Below, in pieces: positions 1 to 9,251 of a stretch of DNA of 64,000 bases. A program made the translations under genes and the position numbers. Source of the stretch: CAWVSB01 sp046710535 (GTDB lineage Bacteria > Pseudomonadota > Gammaproteobacteria > Pseudomonadales > CAWVSB01); contig JBKEHH010000001.1 of the NCBI GenBank assembly GCA_046710535.1, positions 1 through 64,000 of the forward strand, read 5' to 3'. The notes beneath the pieces were generated by a model that saw only the letters and a list, made by a program, of their open reading frames with translations, made no database searches and was not told the origin of the DNA. The number at the start of each line of letters is the position of its first letter. Position 1 is the first letter of the stretch.

Positions 1-107
1 TATTAGTAGTTACTTGATGGGGTACTATAATTACCAAAGGCCGCATACATTTAATCAGGGTTTAGCTCCAGCGATAGCTGAAGAAAAACCTTATTCAATG
101 TCCAAAA

Positions 108-494
108 TTACTTGACCACTACAGTACAGACATAGAAACTATGTGCCCTTAAAAGGGTTTGTTGATCAGCGATTCTTATTATTTGAAATTTTCTTTCAGC
201 CCTCAGTTTGCCATCGTTCAATGTGACCCAATTTGCGATGGCTAAATGATCATCAGGATAGGCCGCAGCGATATAATCAATCTCATGTCTTATAGCAGCA
301 AAACCACGGTTTATTTCACGGCAAATTTCAGGCCCCATATTTACGTCGTCACAGTGTGACCAAACGCATCGGTCTAGCCATTGCAGATAAGCGCTATTAT
401 TTATATGGCCATAGCCATCGGCTTCATTGGCTAACGCTAAGTGTTCAATGATATGCGGTTCAGGATAATCCCAGTTGAGTTCATGGGCATTCAT
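108..494 (-). CDS. Hot-dog acyl-CoA thioesterase family protein
   Basis: A 128-residue protein of the 4HBT/FadM-YbgC hot-dog fold, which hydrolyses acyl-CoA thioesters in the cytoplasm. The family signature is visible at residues 26-45: an acidic residue, then GHINNSAYLQWLDR, which matches the usual GHVNN.xYLxxxxR core helix and active-site loop. The second half (AERKFQII, then LLRAHSFYVC) matches the beta strands of the fold. The protein ends directly after the YVC strand, where relatives usually carry 10-20 more residues, so the C-terminus may be short or damaged. The substrate cannot be told. It stands alone on this strand; the next gene is divergent. Confidence 0.75.
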   Translation of the reverse strand: MNAHELNWDYPEPHIIEHLALANEADGYGHINNSAYLQWLDRCVWSHCDDVNMGPEICREINRGFAAIRHEIDYIAAAYPDDHLAIANWVTLNDGKLRAERKFQIIRIADQQTLLRAHSFYVCTVVVK

Positions 495-744
495 AGTGTT
501 AGTTCCGTCGATAAATTTTTAGCTGTGGATAAAGCTTTAGTAAAGAATATGCTAATGGTAAAAATGACTACCAACAAGCACTAAGATACTTTTGATGAAA
601 TATTAATTGAAGCGCTTAGTCTTAGCGATGAATATTAATAGTTAAGGTAATAGGCTTTTGTCTATTAATAGTAAATAGTAGCTATATATAATTAGTGCGG
701 AATTAATTTCCTGGCAATAAATGCCTGTTTTTTTGGAGAAAATA

Positions 745-1272
745 ATGCAGTTTAATACCGAGCAGTTTATTAGTAGCTGTTTAAATGCAGTGCGAGAAGA
801 TAATCCTAAAGAGCGAATAGCTGAAATACTCAGAGAGTCAGTTGCCTCACCGCTTTCAATTATTGAGACACTGGGTAAGCCTCGGCGTGCAACTATTGAA
901 AAACTATATGTCTCAGATGAACTAACTATTATTAATGTGGTATGGCCGCCAAAAGCAAAAATTTTACCGCACAACCATAATACTTGGGCAGTAATAGGCG
1001 TTTACCATGGGCGTGAACAGAATAATTTTTGGCGTCGTATAAAAGATAGTAGTGACGGCAAAATAGAAGCGGCGGGGACAAAGCCAGTCGCCTGCGGAGA
1101 GGTAGTTGCTCTGGGTAAAGAGGTGATTCATTCCGTTACTAATCCAACGTCTTTATTTACTAGTGCAATTCATGTTTATGGTGGTAACTTTTTTGAGATA
1201 GAGCGCAGTGAGTGGGACCCTATTACACTAATAGAACAACCTTATGATGTGGTAAAGAACGTTGGTAGTTAG
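745..1272 (+). CDS. Cupin metal-dependent enzyme, cysteine dioxygenase-like
   Basis: A 175-residue cupin resembling the family of predicted metal-dependent enzymes of the double-stranded beta-helix superfamily (cysteine-dioxygenase-like). The metal-binding motif is seen as PHNHNTWAVIGVYHG (two His of HxH plus a later region) and a second-motif His in EVIHSVTNP. I chose the ATG at 745 because GGAG at 735-738 sits 6 nt before it; the in-frame ATG at 721 has no ribosome binding site. An opposing frame at 642-974 is a shadow. The natural substrate is unknown; thiol dioxygenation or another iron-dependent reaction is inferred from the family only. Confidence 0.8.
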   Translation: MQFNTEQFISSCLNAVREDNPKERIAEILRESVASPLSIIETLGKPRRATIEKLYVSDELTIINVVWPPKAKILPHNHNTWAVIGVYHGREQNNFWRRIKDSSDGKIEAAGTKPVACGEVVALGKEVIHSVTNPTSLFTSAIHVYGGNFFEIERSEWDPITLIEQPYDVVKNVGS

Positions 1273-1316
1273 CTGCGCTATAGATTTCATTTTTCAGGGT
1301 AAAGTAAATTAACTTT

Positions 1317-2642
1317 TCAGCGTTTTATTTCAATGCGGCCAAACTCAGCGGCTCGGCGCCGAGTGCCGACATTGGGTGCCAGTGTTATTAGGTCGCCATT
1401 GCTGCCTGCGATCTGCGCCGGGATACCTAGCGACTTGGCAAAGCCCGCATGGGCTCGAAGATGTTGGTCTTCGCCATGCACCGGAATCGATACATGAGGC
1501 TTGATCCAGTTATACATAATGCGCAACTCATCCTGAGCCGGATGCCCAGAGGCATGTATCGGCGCAGTGTCAGTATCTATAACGATTTCGACACCTCGAG
1601 CCTTAAGTGACGCACATAAGTTTTCCAGAGATTCTTCGTTGCCAGGAATGACTCTGGAGCTAAAAATCACGCAATCGCCCGACTCAAGTTCTATCGCCGG
1701 ATGGGTTCCTGCCGCTAACCGGCTCAGCGCTGCGCCGGCCTCGCCCTGACTGCCAGTGGCAACCGCAAACACTTCTTTTGGCGACAGATAACCTAGATGT
1801 TGGGTTTCGACAAAATCTCTACCCAGTGTCCACAGTCCGCTGGCTTTGGCAGCGCGATAATAGTTATGTAATGAGCGCCCCAGTAGTGCAGGAAAGCGGC
1901 CAGTCTCTAGGGCTACTCTGCCCAGTGTATGCAGCCGCGCAACATTACTGCCGAAACAGGCGACAATAATACGCCCCTTAGCTTGCTGTGCATGTCGCAA
2001 CAGGTTTTCATAAAGCATGCCTTCGCTGGGAGAATGTCCTGCCAGCATGGCGTTGGTTGAATCGCAGACCATCGCCAGTACACCTTCGTTACCAAGAGCG
2101 ATCAGTGCAGCTTCGTTAATGTTGGCTCCGACCACTGGATCGCGATCGATTTTCCAGTCGCCAGTATGAAATACATTTCCCAGCGCGGTGCGGATCATCA
2201 GAGCCTGTGATTCTGGAGCAGAGTGGGTCATGTCAAACCATTCGATGTCGAAGTGGCCTATTTGATGGCGTAATCGAGGCTCGACAATATGTACTTCGAC
2301 GACTTCTTCTAAGCCGGCCTCGACCAGCTTGCGTCGGAGAATCTCATAGGTGAAACGGGTGCAATATACTGGGCATTTCAGCTCAGGCCATAGATGGGCG
2401 ACGGCGCCCACATGATCTTCATGGGCATGGGTGACTAGCAGCCCAACTAACTGTTGACGGCGCGCGGCAATGAATTCTATTGACGGTGCAATGATACGCG
2501 TGCCGATTGCAGCGCGGTCAAAGCCGATGCCGCAGTCAACCATCAGCCACTGGCCGTTGTGGCCATAAAGACTGAGGTTCATGCCAATTTCGCCGCAGCC
2601 GCCTAGCGGCAGAAACCAAAGATCTTTTTCAGTTGGAGTCAT
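1317..2642 (-). CDS. RNase J-like metallo-beta-lactamase hydrolase
   Basis: A 441-residue member of the beta-CASP metallo-beta-lactamase group resembling ribonuclease J. It has the N-terminal GGCGEIG motif (residues 14-20), the zinc motif HAHEDH at 72-77, HTGDW near 160, CDSTNA near 190, and the late motif PVHGEDQHLRAH typical of RNase J. It is shorter than full RNase J (about 550 residues) and lacks that enzyme's C-terminal domain, so processive 5' exonuclease activity is uncertain; a zinc-dependent nuclease is the family-based guess. The gene is GC-richer than its neighbours. The next gene on this strand ends 97 bases upstream. Confidence 0.85.
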   Translation of the reverse strand: MTPTEKDLWFLPLGGCGEIGMNLSLYGHNGQWLMVDCGIGFDRAAIGTRIIAPSIEFIAARRQQLVGLLVTHAHEDHVGAVAHLWPELKCPVYCTRFTYEILRRKLVEAGLEEVVEVHIVEPRLRHQIGHFDIEWFDMTHSAPESQALMIRTALGNVFHTGDWKIDRDPVVGANINEAALIALGNEGVLAMVCDSTNAMLAGHSPSEGMLYENLLRHAQQAKGRIIVACFGSNVARLHTLGRVALETGRFPALLGRSLHNYYRAAKASGLWTLGRDFVETQHLGYLSPKEVFAVATGSQGEAGAALSRLAAGTHPAIELESGDCVIFSSRVIPGNEESLENLCASLKARGVEIVIDTDTAPIHASGHPAQDELRIMYNWIKPHVSIPVHGEDQHLRAHAGFAKSLGIPAQIAGSNGDLITLAPNVGTRRRAAEFGRIEIKR

Positions 2643-2738
2643 GGATACCAGTGAAGTGACGACAAGTGAGGCAGCCGCTGATGCTATGGCTGCCGGCCTT
2701 GTCTGATTTGATTAGAGCGTGGTTAGTTGACGATTATA

Positions 2739-3071
2739 TTACTTGTCATCATGGTGATGATGATTTTGCTCGTCGTCTTTTTCGCTACTATTATCATGAT
2801 GCTCATGTTCTGTCGCATGGCCGTCATCCCCATGATGATGCTCATGCTCTGAAGCATGTCCATCTTCGCCATGATGATGCTCATGTTCAGAGACATGCCC
2901 ATCTTCTCCATGGTGGTGATCGTGCTCTGATGCATGGCCGTCATCGCCATGATGATGCGCGTGATCAGAGGGATGCGGCTCGTGAGACGAGTCACCGGCT
3001 AGCGCTGACCCAGTGCCGGCAAATATCAATACCATACTACAAAACAAGGATATTCTGTCTTTTGAATGCAT
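2739..3071 (-). CDS. Secreted histidine-rich repeat protein
   Basis: A 110-residue protein with a signal peptide (hydrophobic stretch at residues 7-25 ending ALAGD) and a mature part made almost wholly of His, Asp, Glu and Gly. Residues 39-90 are four tandem 13-residue units of the form HHHGEDGHASEHE, followed by a tail with HHHHDDK. I chose the ATG at 3071 because AGGAA lies 8 nt upstream and the signal peptide starts there; a longer frame to 3137 adds an unlikely leader. Such composition suggests binding of zinc, nickel or copper in the periplasm. No transporter gene lies next to it, so the metal and role are inference. Confidence 0.75.
   Translation of the reverse strand: MHSKDRISLFCSMVLIFAGTGSALAGDSSHEPHPSDHAHHHGDDGHASEHDHHHGEDGHVSEHEHHHGEDGHASEHEHHHGDDGHATEHEHHDNSSEKDDEQNHHHHDDK
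2802..2957 (-). repeat. Four 39-bp in-frame tandem repeats
   Basis: Four imperfect direct repeats of 39 bp encode the four 13-residue His/Glu/Asp units of the His-rich protein. Units differ mainly at Asp/Glu and Ala/Val/Thr positions. Copy number could vary by slippage. Confidence 0.85.
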
Positions 3072-3419
3072 GTTTCTGTTTCCTATATTGATAAATTTAA
3101 CGGCGACTAGTTGAGCATTTTTCCCCCGCGAGAGCAAGCTTTTGAGCTGTCACTTTTAATAAGCTTGAGATAAGTTAGCTGCTGTAACTGTGCGACATAA
3201 AACCATGGTAAATACAAAGATATCAGTTAATTTGTCAATACAAATTATAGTATTAAAAATTATAGGAATTTTAGAACAGAGTGATTTTCAATAAGTTTTT
3301 ATATTGCCGCTGAATTTTTATTTATTCCTTTTTGTGTCTCTTGTACAAGGTGCACTGTTCTGTCAAATTAACGTCCCGTCGACGAAGTAGTCGTTTTAAA
3401 ACTTAAATAGGTAATTGTT

Positions 3420-3791
3420 ATGATTGGATATGTCACCATCGGTGTTAGCAATCTGGAAAAGGCCAAGGCTTTTTATCTAGAGCTTTTGGCAGATATGGAT
3501 GCCAAGCTAACCATGGATATGGGCCGTATTGCGTTCATTGGCAGTAAAGATAGCCCAGCTATGCTCAGTATTTGTGTTCCTTATAATGAAGAGTCACCGC
3601 AGCCGGGTAATGGCAACATGATTGCACTAACGCCCGGTTCTAAAGAGGCTGTTGATAGTTTGTATAAAAAGGCTATTGAACTGGGTGCAACCTGTGACGG
3701 TGAGCCAGGGCAGCGCATTCCAGATATGTTTTACGGGGCTTACTTTCGTGATCTTGATGGCAATAAAATCGCACTTTCTCATTTCGGTTAA
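3420..3791 (+). CDS. VOC (glyoxalase/bleomycin-resistance) family protein
   Basis: A 123-residue protein of the vicinal oxygen chelate fold. It begins MIGYVTIGVSNLEKAKAFY, the standard first beta-alpha-beta unit, and ends YFRDLDGNKIALSHF, the standard last strand with the metal-site region. One protein carries both halves of the fold. The family includes glyoxalases, dioxygenases and antibiotic-binding proteins; nothing here selects among them. It is monocistronic: it has its own upstream gap of about 280 bp and is followed by a hairpin at 3847-3880. Confidence 0.8.
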   Translation: MIGYVTIGVSNLEKAKAFYLELLADMDAKLTMDMGRIAFIGSKDSPAMLSICVPYNEESPQPGNGNMIALTPGSKEAVDSLYKKAIELGATCDGEPGQRIPDMFYGAYFRDLDGNKIALSHFG

Positions 3792-3846
3792 GCGTATTAA
3801 TTAGCCAGTAAAAGAGGGCGTTTTTTTGCTCGCTACAATTCCCTAT

Positions 3847-3880
3847 TAAATAATCCCGCTTCTCGTCGCGGGATTATTTA
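3847..3880. terminator. Hairpin between VOC gene and M20 peptidase
   Basis: A perfect 13-bp stem (TAAATAATCCCGC paired with GCGGGATTATTTA) with an 8-nt loop lies 55 bases after the VOC stop. AT-rich outer stem bases can serve as the U tract in either direction, so it probably ends both convergent transcripts. Confidence 0.6.
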
Positions 3881-3992
3881 TGTAAAATGTAGGATAAAAC
3901 AGCGAATTTAATTTGAGCAAGTGCAATAATTAATTTTTTTTGCAACCAGAAAACGCTGTGCTAAAACTGCAATAAAATAACCAAAAACAGCG

Positions 3993-5417
3993 TTAGGGTG
4001 TGGCTGCAGATTCAATCAAATTACGCGTTATTTTGGCAGCGTTAACTACGCTTTCTATTGCAATCCTTTCACCGGTTCCATGTATTGTACCAGCGAGTTT
4101 GAAATCAACTGTGTAGGCGTGAAAGCGATATATATTATCGGTTAAGTTAGCGTAGTGCGGAGTATCGGTTGACGCGGTGAACAAGCTTGGAACGACAACT
4201 GCGTTGGGTAACACGCTTAACACAGATTGCTCGATTTTTTTAAATCCGGGTTGATTTTTATCTGCCATGGGCGGTGGTGGTTTCCAAGCTTTTGAACTCA
4301 CGACAATATCTGGATCATTAATAATTGCGTTAACTTCAGTGATTAATTGTTCTACCGACGTACTTGGCAACAATCTGAAATTAACTTTTGCTTCGGCGGT
4401 TTGTGGTATCACATTTTCTTTTATGCCTGAGTTAAACATGGTTATGCCCGTGGTGTTGCGCACCAGCGTGGAATTAACTGGATCTTTACTCAATTGATTG
4501 ACCAACAAACCACTAGTCAGCCATTGATTATCAAAGACAAATCCCATAAAGCCACCAACATGCGGTGCAAGCGCTTCGAACATATCGCTAACTGGCGACT
4601 CCAAAGTAGCTGGAAATGGATTTTCATGTAAGGCGGTTACCGCTTTAGACAATTTAACTATCGAATTATCTTTTGGTGGCTGCGATGAATGGCCACCCTG
4701 ACCTTTAGCAGTAAGGGTTAGAGTGACATAGCTTTTTTCAGCCAAGCCAACCATTGCCATCAACTGGTCTTCAAGCAACGGATAACTGTCGACAATGACG
4801 CCGCCTTCACCAATCATATATTCAAGACGAATATTTTTGCTGGCAATTAAGGCTGAGATATTAGTCGCACCATTAGTGCCACTAATTTCTTCATCGTGGC
4901 CAAAACTAAACAACATAGTTCGCTGCGGCTGAAAACCCTCTGATAACAGCTCTTCGATAGTTTCTAAGATAACAATCACTGAAGCTTTATCGTCGATTGC
5001 GCCACGCCCCCATAAGTAACCATCAACAATGACGCCATCAAAAGGTGGCTGCTGCCAGTCGCCTTCGGTACCGGGCTCGATCGGTACCACATCGTAATGG
5101 GAGTCCATTAATACTGGGCGCAAGTCGTTATTAGTGCCCTGCCAAGTTAACAATAAGCTGTAGGTGGCAACTGTTTCTACTTCTAGGCCAGCAAAGGTTA
5201 GCGGATAAGTTGTTTTGATAAACGCTAAAAACTGCTCGAACTGGCTGTAATCAATCTCAGCGATGTTTTGATGACTGATAGTTTTAAATTGGACGGCTGT
5301 CGCTAGATTAATCACCTCAGAGGGCAGGGCCTTTGAGTCTGATACGGCTGTGACTGACACTGATGAGGCAAGCAAGCCGACTAAGGTAAATGCGGCACAA
5401 GAGTAAAACTTAAACAT
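3993..5417 (-). CDS. Secreted M20-family metallopeptidase
   Basis: A 474-residue dizinc peptidase of family M20 (carboxypeptidase PM20D1/ArgE-like). A signal peptide covers about residues 1-24. Zinc-site motifs are in order: MDSHYDVVP, RGAIDDKAS, HDEEISG with the catalytic Glu pair, and EGG. The dimerisation (lid) domain follows, and a late His lies in IHGTGERI near the C-terminus. Family members cleave small peptides or N-acyl amino acids; location outside the cytoplasm suggests peptide scavenging. It has no close partner on this strand. Confidence 0.88.
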   Translation of the reverse strand: MFKFYSCAAFTLVGLLASSVSVTAVSDSKALPSEVINLATAVQFKTISHQNIAEIDYSQFEQFLAFIKTTYPLTFAGLEVETVATYSLLLTWQGTNNDLRPVLMDSHYDVVPIEPGTEGDWQQPPFDGVIVDGYLWGRGAIDDKASVIVILETIEELLSEGFQPQRTMLFSFGHDEEISGTNGATNISALIASKNIRLEYMIGEGGVIVDSYPLLEDQLMAMVGLAEKSYVTLTLTAKGQGGHSSQPPKDNSIVKLSKAVTALHENPFPATLESPVSDMFEALAPHVGGFMGFVFDNQWLTSGLLVNQLSKDPVNSTLVRNTTGITMFNSGIKENVIPQTAEAKVNFRLLPSTSVEQLITEVNAIINDPDIVVSSKAWKPPPPMADKNQPGFKKIEQSVLSVLPNAVVVPSLFTASTDTPHYANLTDNIYRFHAYTVDFKLAGTIHGTGERIAIESVVNAAKITRNLIESAATP

Positions 5418-5704
5418 AGCTTACTTTCTATAGAAGGAGTTTAGGGCGCTATTGTTTATAAAAAATTACCAAAATACAACCTGATCATTTATAGGGTAGT
5501 TGGGCTCAGCGAGCGGAGTTAATTTGAGCAAGCGCTAGCTGTTTGTTGATCTTTTATAGCGTTATCGCCGTATAGATCCTCATAATAAAAGATACTACTA
5601 AGAGATTTGTCTCGATTGTTAAAGATTGGGCCCAACCCGCTTAAATCTAAAAGAAGCTAATTGATGTCCAAGCTTATACAGACTACTCACAGAACTTGTT
5701 CACT

Positions 5705-7876
5705 ATGAGCCTGCTTCAGGCTAGTGAACTTGAGGTCGACTCAGACGAAAACTATTACGACGGGTTTTCAGGTAATCTTTTAATAGACGAGCTGGAGCGC
5801 CTGATTGGGGGTAACGACTTCGTCAGAATGTTGCGGCATTCAGCACAGCTGTCGGTCAGTGCAAGACACTCGGCTAACCCACTAGGGCTGGTGGCAGACT
5901 TAACATCATTTGCACAGCAGAGCTCGTTGGCGAGCTTGTTGTCGATGGAGTCGCTGGCCGCAGTGAAGCACCCTAATGCTGACAGCCAGCTTATCGAATT
6001 TTTAACACACCCTGAACAGTTGGTGAAGCGCCATGCAACCTGGCTACTTGGTCGTAGAATGGCCAATGCAGAGGCCTTCGGCCCGCTTGTTGATCAGCTC
6101 GCTGTGGGCGGGATTGACTCAATGCATGCTCATCGCACTTTGCATAGATGGTCAATAACTAGTCCTGCAGAGATCAGGGCTTGTGTTGATGGCGCATTGG
6201 CAAGTACTGACAATGGCATCGTTCGTGCCCGCCTTGTCGATTTGATGGGCTCTGTAGAGGGTTCAAATGAGCTGTTACGTCTTGTTGCTGCAGACCCCAA
6301 CGAGGAGCTGGCCGCACGAATCGCTGCCATCGGCGCACTCGGCGAGCGCGCCGACTCGAAAGTGCAGTCAACGCTCAACAGGCTCGCATCGACTGATGAC
6401 TTGATCGGCGCGCATGCGTCGTTGGCCCTAAGCGACTTAGAGATGTTAACTATTCCTGGCGCCAAACGAGAAGCTGCTGGTTTGCGAATAGCACAATTGG
6501 TGTTGACTACTGGTCTTGACGGACAGCTTAGCCTCGGTGGTCGTGGTGACACGGGTGGGGTGGCGAGTTTGCTGGTGTCACTGGGTGAAGCATTGGCCCG
6601 CCGCGCGGATGTCGATAGCGTGCTGACCATTGGGCGCGGAGCTTTAGCTGACACTCTCACCACAGCCAGCAACCATAGCGATAGTTCATTGGCCTACGCG
6701 ATGATAGCCGTGGGTGATCATGCCCGGACTGCAGAAACTCCGGATGATAGTTGGGAGCATCTGCCGTCAATTAAACGTGGCCTGCGGCGGGTGATGCGAC
6801 AAACTATGCCAGTTGATATGCTTCATTTGCGGATGGCCGACGCCGGTACACTGGCCGGATCAGAAGTGGCTGACGCGCTAGGTGTGCCGGTCTGCTTCAG
6901 CGCCGCGCCAGACCCACATAATGTTGTTCACTCGTTGCAGTCACGGGGTGAACTAGACCAAGATAAATTCATTCAGCTATGCACCAAAGAACATGTTTGG
7001 TTCAGAGCGCGATTGATTGAAAAGCTAGCCGAACAGGCCAATCGTTTAGTGTTGTTTCCGCGGGCAAAACCCAGAGACCTTCTCGACTTACTCGGTATCG
7101 ACTCACAGCGGTCTGGTCAGCGCGTTGCGGTGGTATCAGAAGGCATCGATGTGGAACTGATTCGTCGTGCTGAAGCTAACTATTCATGCGCAGTATCTGA
7201 TGATGGCCAAGGGCCTCAATTGCTACCTGATATCCTCGCTGAACTGGCTGATCAGATTCCAGAAAACAGACGTCATTTGCCATTATTACTAAGTATTGGT
7301 CGGTTGAATCCAGTAAAAGGGATGGAGCGAGTCGCCGCTGCATGGGCCGATGAACCGTTGCTTCAGTCTCGTTACAACTTGGTGATTGTTGGTGGTGATT
7401 TAGTTAATCCGTCGGCGACTGAACAAGTGGTGCTTGCTGGCATAGATAAAGCGGTACCAGTGAACAGTAAGCAGCGTGAGGGTTTGGTGTTGTTGGGTGG
7501 AAGGCCAAGAACTGATATAGCAACAATTTTGGTAGCCACGGTTCGAGGTAGAGACGGGTGTTGGTCGAAGGGCGGGCTCTACGTTGATGGTGCCCTTAAA
7601 GAAGAATTTGGCCTCGCATTAATTGAAGCATTGGTCTCTGGCTTGGTGGTAGTCGCCCCGAGTACGGGTGGCCCGCCCACTTATGTGACTCATGGCGACA
7701 CCGGCGTTCTGGTAGACCCCAACTCCGACTTAGCAGCAGGTATACTCCAAGGCATAGAGCTAATCGATCGACCAGATAGGGTTGTGAGAGCTAAAACAAT
7801 GGTCGCAGAGCGCTACTCGATTGAGGTAATGGCGGAGCAGCTGGTCAATGTGTATTCGCCAGAGCAGGTCGGATAA
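5705..7876 (+). CDS. HEAT-repeat/GT4 fusion glycosyltransferase
   Basis: A protein of about 723 residues in two parts. Roughly residues 100-260 look like short alpha-helical HEAT-type repeats. From about 270 onward it is a GT-B glycosyltransferase of the GT4 kind: GGRGDTGG at about 277 resembles the GGQGDTGG glycine loop of sucrose synthase and sucrose-phosphate synthase, LLSIGRLNPVKG starts the donor domain, and KEEFGLALIEA near 632 is the E-x7-E donor motif. I prefer ATG 5705; an in-frame TTG at 5696 is the alternative and neither has a strong ribosome site. Its stop overlaps the next start (TAATG). GC content is clearly above flanking genes, which hints at transfer. Donor and acceptor are unknown. 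Confidence 0.75.
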   Translation: MSLLQASELEVDSDENYYDGFSGNLLIDELERLIGGNDFVRMLRHSAQLSVSARHSANPLGLVADLTSFAQQSSLASLLSMESLAAVKHPNADSQLIEFLTHPEQLVKRHATWLLGRRMANAEAFGPLVDQLAVGGIDSMHAHRTLHRWSITSPAEIRACVDGALASTDNGIVRARLVDLMGSVEGSNELLRLVAADPNEELAARIAAIGALGERADSKVQSTLNRLASTDDLIGAHASLALSDLEMLTIPGAKREAAGLRIAQLVLTTGLDGQLSLGGRGDTGGVASLLVSLGEALARRADVDSVLTIGRGALADTLTTASNHSDSSLAYAMIAVGDHARTAETPDDSWEHLPSIKRGLRRVMRQTMPVDMLHLRMADAGTLAGSEVADALGVPVCFSAAPDPHNVVHSLQSRGELDQDKFIQLCTKEHVWFRARLIEKLAEQANRLVLFPRAKPRDLLDLLGIDSQRSGQRVAVVSEGIDVELIRRAEANYSCAVSDDGQGPQLLPDILAELADQIPENRRHLPLLLSIGRLNPVKGMERVAAAWADEPLLQSRYNLVIVGGDLVNPSATEQVVLAGIDKAVPVNSKQREGLVLLGGRPRTDIATILVATVRGRDGCWSKGGLYVDGALKEEFGLALIEALVSGLVVVAPSTGGPPTYVTHGDTGVLVDPNSDLAAGILQGIELIDRPDRVVRAKTMVAERYSIEVMAEQLVNVYSPEQVG

Positions 7877-9129
7877 TGACTTTACTTGTTATCAGCCCAG
7901 ACTATGCGTCCCACTATGGGCCATTGGCCGTGATCGCTCGTGCAGCGCAACAAGACGGTCAGCGGGTGGTAATTGCTACCGGCAATAGTTTACGACCACG
8001 GGTAGAAGCAGAAGGATTCGAGTGGCGCGAATTGAGTCTTGCTGCGTCTTCAAACAGCGGCGTTGTTGTTAAAGATCCATCGATCGAACGCTTTCTTGCC
8101 GCTACTCGTAAGGGTGCGCTGGACACGATTCAATATCAGGCTTTACAAAGACAAGTCGATTTATTGTGGAAGCCTGAACAGGTGGTTACTGCCATTGCTG
8201 CACTGCACAGAGAGATAGTGCCTGACGAAGTACTGGTCGACCATGTATCTTTTGGATCAACCCTCGCTATGTATGCGCTCGGTGAACCTTTTATCACACT
8301 GGTGCCAGGCCATCCTAGCCAGCTACCAGTAGGTCAAGAACGCTATGGGATCCCTGCGGATTGGCCAGAGTGTTTACAGCCTGATCCGCAACAACTTAAT
8401 GAAGTTGAACAATTGGCGGATACTGTTACTGCAGCATTTACCGATCGTTGGAACGGCGCATTGGCAGCCTTAGCCCCCGAGCGCCCGCCAGTAAAGGACG
8501 CCTTTAGAGTGCATGGCCGCAGAGTGCTTTACAATAGCGCCGCTGGTTACCACAGTACTTTTCGCTCCAATTTTTTAACTTCAGATCATCGCTTTGTCGG
8601 ACCACTGGTGAGAGAAGAAGTACTGCCTGAAAATTTTGCTGCCTGGCGCGAAAAGCAAGACAATCGTCCGCAAGTTTATGTGGCCTTAGGCACATTTTTA
8701 TCTCACCGATCAGATGTTTTGACAGGCATTGGCAAAGCACTTCGTAAGGTGGGCGCAAGAGCAGCCATAGCTATTGGTTCAATGCCTAAAAACGAGCTTG
8801 GCCCAATTCCAGACGACTGGTTCGTCGCTCGCGAACTGCCTCAAGTAGCAATGCTCCAATATGCCGATCTGGCCATTCATCATGGTGGCAATAACAGCGT
8901 ACAAGAGTGCCTTGCCGCTGGTATTCGTCAGTTAGTACTGCCTTTCTCGACCGATCAATTCGCTAACGCCGCTGATCTAGAGCGAGTGGGAGTTGCGTCG
9001 GTGTTAGCGCCCAACGAAATGACTACACCACAATTAACTGAAGCGGTTATCGCGCTGCTTGATGAGCCGTTGCCAGCTGTGCAGCCTCTAAAGACGGCGG
9101 CGGATATTATCGAGTCATTGTTTGGGTAG
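7876..9129 (+). CDS. GT1-type (UGT/MGT-like) glycosyltransferase
   Basis: A 417-residue GT-B glycosyltransferase of the UDP-glycosyltransferase/macrolide-glycosyltransferase type. The C-terminal donor motif is visible near residue 330 as LAIHHGGNNSVQECLAAGIRQLVLP followed by DQFANAADLERVG; the N-terminus has the family's opening Rossmann strand (LLVISPDYASHYGP). It begins at the TAATG overlap with the HEAT/GT4 gene, so the two are translationally coupled and made together, perhaps adding two sugars to one acceptor or acting as a complex. The acceptor is unknown and no aglycone-synthesis genes are near. Confidence 0.82.
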   Translation: MTLLVISPDYASHYGPLAVIARAAQQDGQRVVIATGNSLRPRVEAEGFEWRELSLAASSNSGVVVKDPSIERFLAATRKGALDTIQYQALQRQVDLLWKPEQVVTAIAALHREIVPDEVLVDHVSFGSTLAMYALGEPFITLVPGHPSQLPVGQERYGIPADWPECLQPDPQQLNEVEQLADTVTAAFTDRWNGALAALAPERPPVKDAFRVHGRRVLYNSAAGYHSTFRSNFLTSDHRFVGPLVREEVLPENFAAWREKQDNRPQVYVALGTFLSHRSDVLTGIGKALRKVGARAAIAIGSMPKNELGPIPDDWFVARELPQVAMLQYADLAIHHGGNNSVQECLAAGIRQLVLPFSTDQFANAADLERVGVASVLAPNEMTTPQLTEAVIALLDEPLPAVQPLKTAADIIESLFG

Positions 9130-9132
9130 CAT

Positions 9133-9162
9133 AGATAGCTTTTGCTAGGGCTAAGGCTATCT
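9133..9162 (+). terminator. Probable terminator after glycosyltransferase pair
   Basis: AGATAGC and GCTATCT form a 7-bp stem directly after the stop codon, followed by CATTTTATT. The loop is long (16 nt), so this is a moderate candidate. Confidence 0.4.
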
Positions 9163-9251
9163 CATTTTATTCCGTACTGTGCCGACTAAATAGCTTAATA
9201 TTTTGTGTTGATAAATTATTGAATAAAAGAAGCGTAATTTAAGGATTTAAA

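Noticed and set aside
60..108. Possible frameshifted C-terminus of the thioesterase upstream of 108
   Set aside because: The -1 frame reads GFSSAIAGAKP, which could be the family tail, but it is preceded by another stop and I cannot align it by eye.
642..974. Minus-strand 110-residue frame opposite the cupin gene
   Set aside because: Low-complexity Ser/Ile text with no family features; the plus-strand cupin has a ribosome site and clear motifs.
2666..3091. Plus-strand frame and a second minus frame over the His-rich gene
   Set aside because: Both are by-products of the 39-bp repeats; only the frame from 3071 has a signal peptide and ribosome site.
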